The notes beneath the pieces are model-generated. The model ran no database searches, was not told the DNA's origin, and worked only from the letters and a program-made list of their open reading frames with translations. Position numbers and translations under genes: made by a program. This document shows positions 43,586 to 53,700 of a DNA stretch of 64,000 nt, in pieces. This DNA comes from Capnocytophaga catalasegens (GTDB lineage Bacteria > Bacteroidota > Bacteroidia > Flavobacteriales > Flavobacteriaceae). Numbering within the stretch: position 1 is the first letter of the stretch; each line of letters starts with the position of its first letter. Where the stretch lies: NCBI RefSeq assembly GCF_026005215.1, contig NZ_BPMA01000009.1, positions 1 through 64,000 on the forward strand, given 5' to 3'.

Positions 43586-45175
43586 TCATTTAATTAAGTT
43601 AGGATTTAAAGAAGCGTCAGAATCTGGATAAGGAGCATAGATAAAATTATCATTCCACGGACGATCAGCAATTGGCACACCTTCTTGTACGAAAACCCCT
43701 GGTGCTACTTCAATAGGTTCGTTTCTTTTTCTTTGTTCATAAGTGTCTTTTAAGATGTTCATTCGCATTTGGTCAGCTCTGCGTGTAACCAATGCACACC
43801 AATATCCAGCAACTTCCCAGCCGTGTTCTTGCATTGCCGCATTGGCAAATTCTTCGCCTGACATACCCGCTGGCAAAGGAGGTAATCCTGCACGCTCTCT
43901 GACTTTGTTTACACATTCGTAGGCTAAGGCATTGGGAGTTCCTTCCGAACGTGCTTGAGATTCAGCATACCATAGTAATACTTCTGCATAGCGAATACAT
44001 CTGTGTCTATGGCTGTCGGTTCGGCGAATACTTGCTTCTTTTGTGTAATCATAATCTACTTCATCTACCCCCACAGTGAAGATTGTCATCATAGGATGAT
44101 TCTCAGGAACTAAATTAACCCCTTTGTCATCTTTTTCCCACCAATCAACCAATTTGCCGTTTTTTAATCTAATTTTTGGTGCGTAAATAACATCTTTACG
44201 TTTGCCTTCTGGCATATTTTTCCAAAATAATATTTCTCCCCAAGCGTCACCCCAGCCTTTTATTGAAGCAAAAAGCGTAGAACTTGTTAATTGTGAATCT
44301 TGTTCCCAACGGAAAGCCTTTTGATAATTGATACCAACTACTGTTTCTAATGTATAATTTGTACTTGGAGCATACACGTGTTTAAATTCGGGTTCTAAAA
44401 TATATTCATATTTCTTGGCGTTAACCCCATCAATAACTTCTTTAGCCTTCTCTGCTGCTAATGCATAATAGCTTTTTTGTTGAAGAGGCCAACCTGCCAT
44501 TGCCATATAGACGGCTGATAATGTAGCTTTTACAGCTTGTTGAGTTATGTAAGCGTTTGCTCCAAAAACTTTACGTGGAGCGACTTTATAATCCGTAGGC
44601 AGAATGGCTTCGGCATCTTGTAAATCACGAACTATTTGCTCATAAACAGCCTCTACTGGTGATGGAGGCAGATTGTAATCTATTCTGTTCTCCAAATTCA
44701 TAGGCACAGCACCGAAAGTACGCACTAAGGAAAAGTAACTATATGCTCTCCAATATTTTGCTTGACCGATAGCAATATTGATTTCTTCTTTTGTAGTTGG
44801 TGTTTTTGCTGCGTTGAGAATGATATAATTAGCTGCTTTAATAACTATATAATATTGATCCCAACAGGCGACAAGTCCCTTATTATTATCCGAAGGGAAA
44901 AAAGAATCAAATTCTGCCATATGTTGCTTGTTACTTTTGGGGTCAGTGGTTATATCGTCGCCCATCCATTGTGGAACTTGCATATTTGTACTATTCTGAG
45001 ACAGCATTACCTTGTGGTAAAGAGCATAAACGCTCATATTTAATTCATCTTGGTTAGAGAAATAGCTACTAGGGTCTAATTTTCCTTTAGGGTCTTCTTC
45101 TAAAGCTGCATCGCACGAAAATAAAAGCAATGCTACTACCGATAATGTACAATTTAAAATAAATTTAGGTTTCAT
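43586..45175 (-). CDS. SusD/RagB-type outer-membrane lipoprotein
   Basis: A 529-residue surface lipoprotein (signal ending LLLFSC, Cys21, then DAALEEDPKG, acidic). The SusD core appears as AIGQAKYWRAYSYFSLVRTF (~136-155), AVKATLSAVYMAMAGW, and near the end RHRCIRYAEVLLWYAESQAR and VNKVRERAGLPPLPAG. It should cap a SusC channel and bind a glycan, probably a beta-glucoside given the GH3 enzyme downstream. Its own SusC partner, ending 12 nt upstream, is a pseudogene; it may be useless or team up with another SusC. Reading frame intact. Confidence 0.92.
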   Translation of the reverse strand: MKPKFILNCTLSVVALLLFSCDAALEEDPKGKLDPSSYFSNQDELNMSVYALYHKVMLSQNSTNMQVPQWMGDDITTDPKSNKQHMAEFDSFFPSDNNKGLVACWDQYYIVIKAANYIILNAAKTPTTKEEINIAIGQAKYWRAYSYFSLVRTFGAVPMNLENRIDYNLPPSPVEAVYEQIVRDLQDAEAILPTDYKVAPRKVFGANAYITQQAVKATLSAVYMAMAGWPLQQKSYYALAAEKAKEVIDGVNAKKYEYILEPEFKHVYAPSTNYTLETVVGINYQKAFRWEQDSQLTSSTLFASIKGWGDAWGEILFWKNMPEGKRKDVIYAPKIRLKNGKLVDWWEKDDKGVNLVPENHPMMTIFTVGVDEVDYDYTKEASIRRTDSHRHRCIRYAEVLLWYAESQARSEGTPNALAYECVNKVRERAGLPPLPAGMSGEEFANAAMQEHGWEVAGYWCALVTRRADQMRMNILKDTYEQRKRNEPIEVAPGVFVQEGVPIADRPWNDNFIYAPYPDSDASLNPNLIK

Positions 45176-45187
45176 AATAAGTGTTTT

Positions 45188-48100
45188 TTAAAAGTTAAGT
45201 TTAATTCCAAAAGTGAAAGAACGTGGGGTAGGGTACGCTCCTATATCAATCCCTCCGTTAACATCTACATTACTACTCGAGAAGGTAGAACCCGCAGGGT
45301 CCATACCTGAGTACTTAGTGATTGTAAATAAATTTTGCGCACTGATAGATAACAAAATATCAGCAAAACGAGTTACCTCTTTGCTTAGATTATAGCTCAA
45401 ACTAATATTTTCTAAACGGACAAAATCAGCTGATTCTAACCATTGTGTGGATTCACCTCTGTTCGTGTTATTTCTACTTGTCAATGAGGCATATTCAGCA
45501 CTCGCTCCAATTTTGTCAAATCCTTGAAAATAAGCATCTCTTAGCGTAATAAATCGGCTATCTCCTACCATTGTAGCCATTCCGAAGCGTACTAAATTTA
45601 GTCTTTTTGCTCCAAATGAACTATTGAAAAAAGCGTTCAAACTCCAGTTTTTCCAAGTAAGGGAATTATTCCAACCAATAGTAAGGTCAGGGTTCGATTT
45701 GCCTAAAATGGTACGGTCTCCAGAATCAATCACTCCATTTCCGTTTGTATCCTGATACATATTATTTCCGTTAGCATCTAATCCTAACCAAGTATATCCG
45801 TAGAATGACCCGATAGGGTGTCCTGGTTGGATAATGGTAACTGGCCCCACGATTCCGTTGGCAGGAGTCGATCCATAGAGGAATTGGTCTCCTCCGAGAG
45901 AAATTACTTCATTTTTTAAATAAGTTCCTGTTATAGATGAAGACCACATAAAGTTTTCTTTTCTGACTAAATTGGCAGTTACTGAAGCATCTACCCCTTT
46001 GTTGCTGATTTCTCCTGAGTTAATCCAATAACTACCTCCTCCCAAATAACCCGGAATTTGTTTGCGTAACAGACCATCAACTGTTTTTTTGTTGAAATAA
46101 TCTAACGAAACAGAAAACAATCCATCAAAAACAGAAAAATCAACTCCTATGTCAAATTGCTTTGTTTTCTCCCAAGTAAGCTCTGGTGTAGCAAGATTAC
46201 TTGCCCAATATCCTGTAAAGTTATTCAAATCACCAAAACTATAATTGGTTTGTGACATCAGTCCCAATGTGCTGTAAGGGTCAATGGCTTGATTACCAAC
46301 AATTCCGTAGCTGGCTCTTAGTTTGAAATCATTAAAAATTTTCTGATTTTCCATAAAACTTTCATTGCCTAAATTCCAAGCAAATGCCACAGAAGGGAAA
46401 TAACCCCATTTCTTTTTAGAAAATTTAGAAGAACCATCAGCTCTTATAGTTCCTGTCAAAATATACCGATTATCATAATTATATATCGCTCTCCCTACAC
46501 CCGATATTAGTGCTCATTTTGAATATCCATTCCCAAGAGTATGTGAGGTAGCCATATCACATCCCACCAATCGACACTTTCTGTCAGTAAATTTGCTCCT
46601 GAGAAATTCATACCTCTACTTTCTGAAGTGGAATATTCCCCAACTCCTGTGAGTGTAAACGAATGTTTATCAAGTTGTAAATTATAAGTAAGATTATTCG
46701 AGGTTTGTAATAAAAATCGATAATTATCTGCATTATTCATAGAACTGCTTACGGAAACTCGTTTGCTTTCAAAAGAATATCCTTTGGTATTATAATAATC
46801 AACACCATTGGTTGTAGTAAAAGTTAAATTAGGGCTGATTTTGAATTTCAAATCTACTTTGCCATTAACGATATAATTAAGATTTTCTGATTTGTTTGTT
46901 TCTAAAACACCCAAAGGGTTGATACCTTGGTAGTTATATGGGTCTCTGTTGTAATTGCCTTGTTCGTCCATTATTTCCATTGTTGGGGAATAATTTAAGG
47001 CTACCCAAATAGGATTTCCTTTATGAGCTCCAAATCCGCCTCCTTTTCTAAAATTTCTGGAAGCATTAAAATCTGTTGTTACTTGTAACCAATTTGTAAT
47101 ATCAGAATTCAAATTCAGCCGAATTTGGTAACGTTCATTAGAGTTCCCTATGGTTATTCCCTCTTGACTCATATGATTTGCAGATATATAATATTGGGTG
47201 TCTTGATTACCGCTTGATATTGAAATTTTATAATTTTTTGTGAAGGCATTTCTAAAAATCTCATCTTGCCAATCTATTCCTGCCGTACCATTTTTGTACG
47301 CTTCCATTTCTTGGTCTGTAAAAGCATTTGGGTTTTTGATTTCTCTATAAGCCATTGCGTATTCATACGGACTTAAAACACTATATCGTTTGTAAACCGA
47401 AGATAATGTAACATTGGAGTCGATAGAGATAAATTTTTTATTAGATTTACCCATTTTCGTAGTTATTAAAACAACTCCATTAGAACCTCTTGACCCATAA
47501 ATCGCTGTGGAAGAGGCATCTTTTAGTATCTGTAATGATTCTATATCATCAGGATTCAAGCCCGTCAGTCCACTTTCTCTAACGATACCATCAATAACAT
47601 ATAGTGGGTCATTGCTTCTGTTTATGGAACTGGCTCCTCGTATTCTGATTCTTACGCTTCCTCCTGGTACACTACTATTATCAACTTGCACCCCTGAAAC
47701 GCGTCCTTGGAAAATATCAGAAATTTGTGTAACGGGCTGATCTTTAAAGTTTTTGTTGTCAAGGACTGATACTGCACCTGCAACATCTGCTTTTTTGATG
47801 GCTCCATACCCAATAATTACCACTTCATCCAGAGTGTTTGTTTCCTCTTCTAATTCTATAATGAAGTTTGTTTTCCCTACGACAGAAACATTTTTAGTCC
47901 CATAACCGATATACGAAATTTCCAAAACAGCATTAGGTGCTACTGATAAAGCAAAATTTCCATTTAAATCGGTGGTAGTGCCATTGGTTGTTCCTTTTTC
48001 GATAACAGTTGCTCCTGGTAGTGGCTCTCCCTTAGAATCTTTTACCAGCCCTGTGATTTGTTTTACTTGCTGAGTACTCGAGCGAGGAATAGCTTTGTTT

Positions 48101-48271
48101 AGCAGAATTTCATTATTATCTGCTATTTTTAAGAGAAGTATTTTTTTCTTGAATTAACAAAGCTGCATCTTCAAGTTTAGTGCTTTCATACGTTAGTGCC
48201 GTTCTTTGAGCAAAAGCACTAAGGCAAAAACACATCATAATTGACAACGGTAATAAGCATTTCTTTAACAT
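45188..48271 (-). pseudogene. SusC/RagA-type TonB-dependent transporter, broken by three lesions
   Basis: The minus strand from ATG 48271 to TAA 45188 encodes a near-complete SusC in pieces. Piece 1 is a signal peptide (LPLSIMMCFCLSAFAQ) up to QEKNTSLK, with a frame change near a run of seven A (48147-48141). Piece 2 reads from KIADNNEILLNKAIPRSS through the regulatory-like domain, plug (EVVIIGYGAIKKADVAGAVS) and part of the barrel to SVDWWDV, where the frame shifts again near 46552-46562. Piece 3 continues MATSHTLGNGYSK to a TGA at 46516-46514 where Trp is expected. It then reads ALISGVGRAIYNYDNRYILT and the rest of the barrel to FGIKLNF. Three separate lesions make sequencing error unlikely. 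Confidence 0.88.
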
Positions 48272-48610
48272 AATGTGTAATTTTAATATTAAACTTATTT
48301 TATTTTGATTTTTTCAATCTCAGAGCTATAAAAGAAAAATTTTTAAAATTAATATTATTGAAAATAATTAACTCACATCGAATGCTTTTTTTCAATTTAT
48401 GTAGATAATGGTTAAAATTTTATGTAAAGAAACTTTTGTTTTAATTTTTTTAGACCGAAATACTTACCTTGTTGTACTTGCACACAAAAGATACTATACA
48501 CCAAATAACAATAGTGTCAATAAATATTTTAGTTTCATACTTGGTAATGTTACCTTATTTTGGTACAAAATTACAACAATTTCTAATAGCAAGACTTAAC
48601 TTATTGTACA
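48272..48610. other. Upstream region of the broken susC
   Basis: An AT-rich gap with no convincing gene. TAATTTTG on the minus strand (near 48570-48563) fits TAnnTTTG and could be the -7 box of the glycan locus, but no good TTTG is placed upstream of it. Several GTAC-centred words (TTGTAC, GGTAC, GTACAA) recur from 48470 to 48700. Confidence 0.4.
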
Positions 48611-48640
48611 TTTGATTTGACTTATCGTACAATATATTTG
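48611..48640 (+). promoter_or_regulatory. Orphan promoter directed at a terminator
   Basis: TTTG at 48611-48614 and TATATTTG at 48633-48640, 18 nt apart, read rightward. There is no protein gene on this strand before the terminator at 48711-48747. Confidence 0.5.
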
Positions 48641-48647
48641 CAAAATA

Positions 48648-48747
48648 CCAAAGAAAGCATATTGTATACTGATTGTACAAATGCCATATTTGTACTTTTT
48701 CTAATGCATAAAAAAATCCCTGACATTTTTTTGTCAGGGATTTTTTT
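48648..48747 (+). ncRNA. Candidate small RNA of about 100 nt
   Basis: A promoter of Bacteroidota type ends at 48640 and a strong terminator ends at 48747, with no reading frame between. The transcript would hold GTAC-type words (GATTGTACAAATG, TTTGTACTTTTT) that can pair with each other, then the terminator hairpin. It is divergent to the broken susC. Sequence-level support only. Confidence 0.35.
48711..48747. terminator. Bidirectional terminator
   Basis: AAAAAATCCCTGACA-TTTTTT-TGTCAGGGATTTTTTT: a 15-base stem with A and T flanks. It lies 26 nt after the stop of the minus-strand gene at 48773 and would end that transcript as well as one from the left. Confidence 0.88.
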
Positions 48748-48772
48748 AGTTTGATTTTATATTTCCTTTCAA

Positions 48773-49153
48773 TTAAAAAATAGCAGCCAAATCTTTTTTG
48801 TATTTTGCTAAAAGCGAACGTGTAATTCCTAAGTTTGCTTTGGTTGAATCAACAGCTAAATAAATAAAATAATTACCACTTGGAGCAATATCGATTACGT
48901 GTATTTGATTGGTCAGGGTAATTAGAATATCTTCTATTTTTTCTTTTTCTTCTAACCCAAGTATACGCAATACATTAAGTTTAGCTTTAGCAACTTCTAA
49001 GTTATATGCTGATGCCAAATTAGGGTCAAAACTGGGATCAGCAGAAGCAGAGGCATACGACACTCCCGATTTAATTTCAGTCACAGAAACAGCTATAAAT
49101 CCTGGTACATTATTCTTAATATCTTGAATAAATTTATCTAATACGTTTATCAT
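48773..49153 (-). CDS. Roadblock/LC7-like small protein
   Basis: A 126-residue soluble protein. The order of elements fits the roadblock fold: a first helix (VLDKFIQDIKNNVPGFIAV), strands SVTEIKSGVSYA, a long helix in the middle (NLEVAKAKLNVLRILGL), strands ILITLTNQIHVIDIAPSG and YFIYLAVDSTKANLG, and a last helix. Roadblock proteins often partner small GTPases in gliding and polarity control. No GTPase gene is adjacent. The family call is from pattern only. It is followed by a terminator and preceded by tRNA-Cys. Confidence 0.55.
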   Translation of the reverse strand: MINVLDKFIQDIKNNVPGFIAVSVTEIKSGVSYASASADPSFDPNLASAYNLEVAKAKLNVLRILGLEEKEKIEDILITLTNQIHVIDIAPSGNYFIYLAVDSTKANLGITRSLLAKYKKDLAAIF

Positions 49154-49255
49154 TTTGTTTTTGTTTTATTATTGTTTGAAGAAATTATTTATCAAAAAGA
49201 CATTTTTTACTTTTAATAAATAATGGATAATTTGAAAGACGCTTTCCAAAAAGAG

Positions 49256-49326
49256 AGGCATCGAGCGGATTCGAACCGCTGTACAAGGTTTTGCAGACCT
49301 CTGCCTAGCCACTCGGCCACGATGCC
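49256..49326 (-). tRNA. tRNA-Cys (anticodon GCA)
   Basis: On the minus strand the acceptor arms GGCATCG / CGATGCC pair perfectly. The anticodon arm reads AGGTC-TGCAAAA-CCT with anticodon GCA, and the T-arm contains GGTTCGAATCC. The discriminator base is T, as is usual for tRNA-Cys. Confidence 0.94.
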
Positions 49327-49366
49327 CTATCAAATAATGGGTGCAAAAATACTTCTATTTTATCAA

Positions 49367-49735
49367 TTATCCAACTATTTGTTCAATTATTTTTACACTT
49401 ACCGATTCTACATCACCACCTATGGGTGGATTAAGTTTGGCTATTTCCACTGAAATTTTCGTAATTTGCTCAAAATCAGACTTTATTCGTTGAAAAATAC
49501 GTCCTGCTACGTGTTCTAATAATTCTGAACGAATTGCCATCTCTTGTTTTACAATCTGATTTAGATGTACGTAATCAATCGCATCGGAGAGTTCGTCAGA
49601 GGCTATTGCTTTTTGAAAATTAGCACAAACACTAATATCTATACGATAGTTACTACCTATTTGAGCTTCTTGTTCAAGACAACCATGATAAGCATAAATG
49701 CGAATATTATTAAGTGTTATTGAATGTTCTACCAT
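49367..49735 (-). CDS. folB: Dihydroneopterin aldolase
   Basis: A 122-residue enzyme of folate synthesis that converts 7,8-dihydroneopterin to 6-hydroxymethyl-dihydropterin plus glycolaldehyde. The N-terminal signature ITLNNIRIYAYHGCLEQEAQ (~6-25) with YHG is diagnostic, followed by SDAIDYVHLNQIV, LLEHVAGRIFQRI and the C-terminal VEIAKLNPPIGG, where Lys is a catalytic residue of the family. The length is usual. The start ATG overlaps the end of the porP/sprF gene by 7 nt, so the two are translationally coupled although unrelated in function. Confidence 0.93.
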   Translation of the reverse strand: MVEHSITLNNIRIYAYHGCLEQEAQIGSNYRIDISVCANFQKAIASDELSDAIDYVHLNQIVKQEMAIRSELLEHVAGRIFQRIKSDFEQITKISVEIAKLNPPIGGDVESVSVKIIEQIVG

Positions 49736-50697
49736 TTTTCAGTACAACTACAACCACCTATTCCTTGGAAAATATCAATACCAAGTGTAACCATGTGTGT
49801 ACCCGAGTTGTACCCTACAAGGCTATTGAGATTTACACGATATCCATAAGCAAAATAAAACATTCCTCGTTTGAGACCAACCATTGGTCCTATCGAAAGT
49901 GGTTTTCCGAACTGACTTTCATCACCAAGCATACGATAGGTTACTCCAGCCCAATAGTAATCTTCAAAATCTAACCAACGGAACTTCAAGTTCAAATCGG
50001 AAGTTGAACGCCCATCACTTTCAAAATATTGTACAAAAACCGAAGGTTCTAACTCCCAACTAGCTGTTCGAGTACGGCGATATCTATATCCTGCATAAAG
50101 ATTATAATTACGCAAACGATCAGGCTCACTTACTGCAAATAAACTTTCTTTTTTATCTAAAATATTAGAAGCTGACAAACTTGCAAAAATTCCTTTGTAA
50201 CGATACAGCACCCCTACCTCAAAGTTATGATTTATCGTAGAACGATTATTATCTACGGCAAGATCACTAAGTGGTCTTCCTGTTTCTGTAAATTTATCAA
50301 TATCAATACTAAAAGTATTTAAAATATAAGAAATACCAAAAGAGACAAAATGACTATCATTTCTGTCCAAAACTAAGTGGTGCGAAAAAGTAAATTTACC
50401 TCCCATTTGTTTGGTATATCCATTTTTATCGTTATAAAACACCAACCCTAAACCACTTCTATTTCCTAAACGCATATCGCCTGCTAATGATTGGAAATCA
50501 GGAGCATTTTTTATTCCTACCCATTGGGTAACTCCTGAGGCTCTCACTCGCACATTATTACCAATACCTGCATAGGTAGGTGCTATCAAAAACTCACTAT
50601 CTGCCAGATATTGGTTATCAGCAGGCAAGCTAAATTCTTGTGCTTTGGATACATAACTAATCAAAAATACACTAATTACTATTATTATCTTTTTCAT
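49729..50697 (-). CDS. PorP/SprF family type IX secretion system membrane protein
   Basis: A 322-residue outer-membrane protein with a signal peptide (MKKIIIVISVFLISYVSKAQ). The N-terminal LADSEFLIAPTYAGIGNNVR and QWVGIKNAPDFQSLAGDMRL followed by GLGLVFYNDKNG are typical of this family of 14-stranded beta-barrels related to FadL. SprF-type proteins are encoded next to large type B T9SS substrates and anchor or help secrete them; in Flavobacterium SprF is needed for SprB. It begins 86 nt after the giant adhesin gene and ends overlapping folB. Confidence 0.9.
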   Translation of the reverse strand: MKKIIIVISVFLISYVSKAQEFSLPADNQYLADSEFLIAPTYAGIGNNVRVRASGVTQWVGIKNAPDFQSLAGDMRLGNRSGLGLVFYNDKNGYTKQMGGKFTFSHHLVLDRNDSHFVSFGISYILNTFSIDIDKFTETGRPLSDLAVDNNRSTINHNFEVGVLYRYKGIFASLSASNILDKKESLFAVSEPDRLRNYNLYAGYRYRRTRTASWELEPSVFVQYFESDGRSTSDLNLKFRWLDFEDYYWAGVTYRMLGDESQFGKPLSIGPMVGLKRGMFYFAYGYRVNLNSLVGYNSGTHMVTLGIDIFQGIGGCSCTEKW

Positions 50698-50783
50698 TTT
50701 ATAAAAAATTTCTTTTTTTGATATTTAGTATTAGGATAGGGAGTAATTAAGTACAACTCCCTATTACCTAATTTTATTTAATA

Positions 50784-53700
50784 TTATCGATACAACGTAA
50801 AATGTCCTTTGAATTCACGTGGGTCGTCTTCACTATTGAGTTTAAATATATACCAATAATCTCCCGTCGGCAAATCTTTTTCTTGGTACTTACCATCCCA
50901 ACTTTCTCCTTTACGAAGGTGTTTGATAAATCGTCCATAACGGTCAATTACATCAATTGTCATATTCGGATAATGGTTTGTATTCTTAGGCATCCATTCA
51001 TCATTAGTACCATCTCCGTTTGGTGTAAAGTATCTTGGTATTTCTACATCTATATATTTGTAATATACATCTATTTCTTTTGTACAACCCAAAGCATCAG
51101 TTACTTGAACTTTTATTAGTTTGGCTGTTTTACCAACTAATTTTGGATATTTTACAATTGTATGTGGAGTAGATGGAACAATAACATCTGGGTCAGTTCT
51201 TTTTACCAAATATACATTATTTGTTCCTGCACTTGCTCCATTGAACGCATAATTATAAGGTTCTACTCCAAACTTACCTTGTATTTTTATTTCATTGATA
51301 TCCAGAGCTCCTCGGTCAGTAACATCTTCTAAATCTAATGGTTGTACATCTCTGACAAAGAATTGATTACTTTGTTTTGTACATACTTTTGTTGCCGATT
51401 CTTGATAATAAATAGTCAATATTTGCATATTGATAGAAGCTGGCGGATTGTTAATATATCCGTAGTTCAAACTGAAACTATCAAATGTTTTGCGTGTGGT
51501 TGAACTCCCTATGGTATAACTTACCTTAGTCCAGTCAAGCGTTTGTTTGAATTTAACCTCCAATCTTCCTTCATATGTATTATTATTACATTCATCAACA
51601 AACTTAACTTCTGTAGTCAAGTCTGGAACAAAAGGTATTACAAATGCATAGGGAATAGGCATTTCACAATTAACAGGGTCTACTACTTGTATTTCGTAAT
51701 TAACTTCTGGACGAAGATTGTTAATTGTCGTATTGGTATTAGGTTGTACATTTAGCAATTCTTGTTTGATGATTTTGGTATCAGCATCAACTAAGCGAAC
51801 TGTATAACCTTTGGTACCTGGTGTTCCTCCTTTTACTTGAATAGTGATATAACCTCCTGTTAGTTCGTCATAACAAATAGCACTTGACTTATCAATTTCT
51901 GTTACTTCTATCTTATCAGGGTCTTTGATAGTAACATCTCGTGTCCAAGTACAACCCCAGCGGTCTGTAATTCCAATAGTGTATTCACCTTTTGGCAGAT
52001 TTTCAAACTTAGGACTTCTTTGAGCAGGATATATATCTCCCGTATTTTTATTTTTCAAATCATAATAGAAGGTTGTTGCTCCTGCCCCACCTTGCGGATT
52101 CAATACTTCAATAGAGCCACTTTCTCCGCCTTCACATTTAGTATCTTCTACTTTTACCATGGCTGTTATAGGCAAAGCATGTGTTATATCTACGGTGTTA
52201 ATAGTGACATTAGTACAACCCCAAGCATCTTCAACAGTTATTGTATATGTTGCTGTGGTTCCAGGTGTTGCGCCACCACTTAATCCTGTAAATAGATGTT
52301 TGTAATATACACCTGTAACTGTTTGAGTATAACCATTTGTTCCTGTGATAGTTACCTTATATGGAGATACTCCCCCTACTATCTCTACCAATATTTCTCC
52401 TTGATTATTGGTACAAGTGGCATCATATTCAAGACTTGCACTTCCTTTAAGCGGTTCTTGTGCTTGACCAATACTGAATTGTGATTCGTTAGGAGTTGTA
52501 CAACCTGTAGAAGTTGAAGTTGCTACTACTTTGAATAAACCAGCTCGCAAACCTGACACAGTTATTTTATTGGTTCCTGGTGGAACAGTTCCTGTAAGTG
52601 TTACCGAAGCACCTGAGTCTATACTTGTTATTGTATAGCTAAATCCGCCAGTGGATTGGTCTCCATTGCTATGGTCAATATCGACAAATATCAAATCTAT
52701 CGTTCCATCATTACCTCCATAACAGCTTACTCGACCTGGATTTTCTGCTTTAATAACAAATGTATTCGGGTCTTTCACATCATAACTTGTGTAGGCTTCA
52801 CAACCTGTTGCATTATCTCGTACTGTTATTTTATATGTCCCGTAAGGCAACCCAGTAAATGTTTCTGTCATAGCCGTCGAAACTTTATTTTGACTATATC
52901 CACCACCTAAATTTTGTACATAATATGTATAATTAGGAGCTGTGGGGACTACTGGATCAGTCGTAATACTTATGCTAATATTCTCACCCTGAGCACAAGT
53001 TATAGCTTGTGTTTGTGTTACTGTTATTGTTTCTATTGAAGCGTATGGGTTAATAACAAAAGGTCCTGGTACATCAAACTCACAACCTTCTTTATCTACA
53101 ATCTTGATAGTATAAGTTCCTCCTGCTTTGTCCAATATGGTAAGCGATGGTGTTTTTGAGCGTTGTACTTCAACTGTTCCTTTCAAGAATATATATGTAT
53201 AATCACCATTACCACCCGATACACCTGTTGTATCGATTTCTATTTTAGCATCTTGAATTGCCTGATTAGCATTACAAGCAAACTGAGTTACTTTTACAGC
53301 ATTAGATGCTATGGTAATAGGTTGTGGTGAACGAACGGTTGCAAACACTGTGATTGATTCACAACTTTGAGTTATTGTTACACCATTGTATATAGTAACA
53401 TTAATTGATTTTGCCTGAATTTCATAACGAACTCCTGTTGGTGTTCCCATCAAGTTCTGGAAAGTAGCTCGGGTTCCGTTCATACTTATATCTACAACAT
53501 TTGCAATAGTTGTACTTGTATAAGTTGAATAACTTGATGGAATTGGCACATTTGTTCCTGTTGTTAAATCAACAGCACTCACTATCTTGAATGCAAACGG
53601 TTGTAATGTATGACTTCCTGCTGTTACAGTAATTGCTCCTACTCCATTTCCTATAGCAGTTGTTCCTGAACATTTTTCATCAATTACATTAGCTACATTA

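Noticed and set aside
45188..46459. C-terminal SusC half as an independent gene
   Set aside because: It starts mid-barrel at a TTG and joins the upstream frame through a TGA; it cannot make a working transporter.
46507..47925. N-terminal SusC half as an independent gene
   Set aside because: It starts mid-domain at a TTG without a signal peptide and ends at a frameshift in the barrel.
48408..48599. A 63-residue plus-strand frame before the orphan promoter
   Set aside because: No promoter or family support; AT-rich random-like composition.
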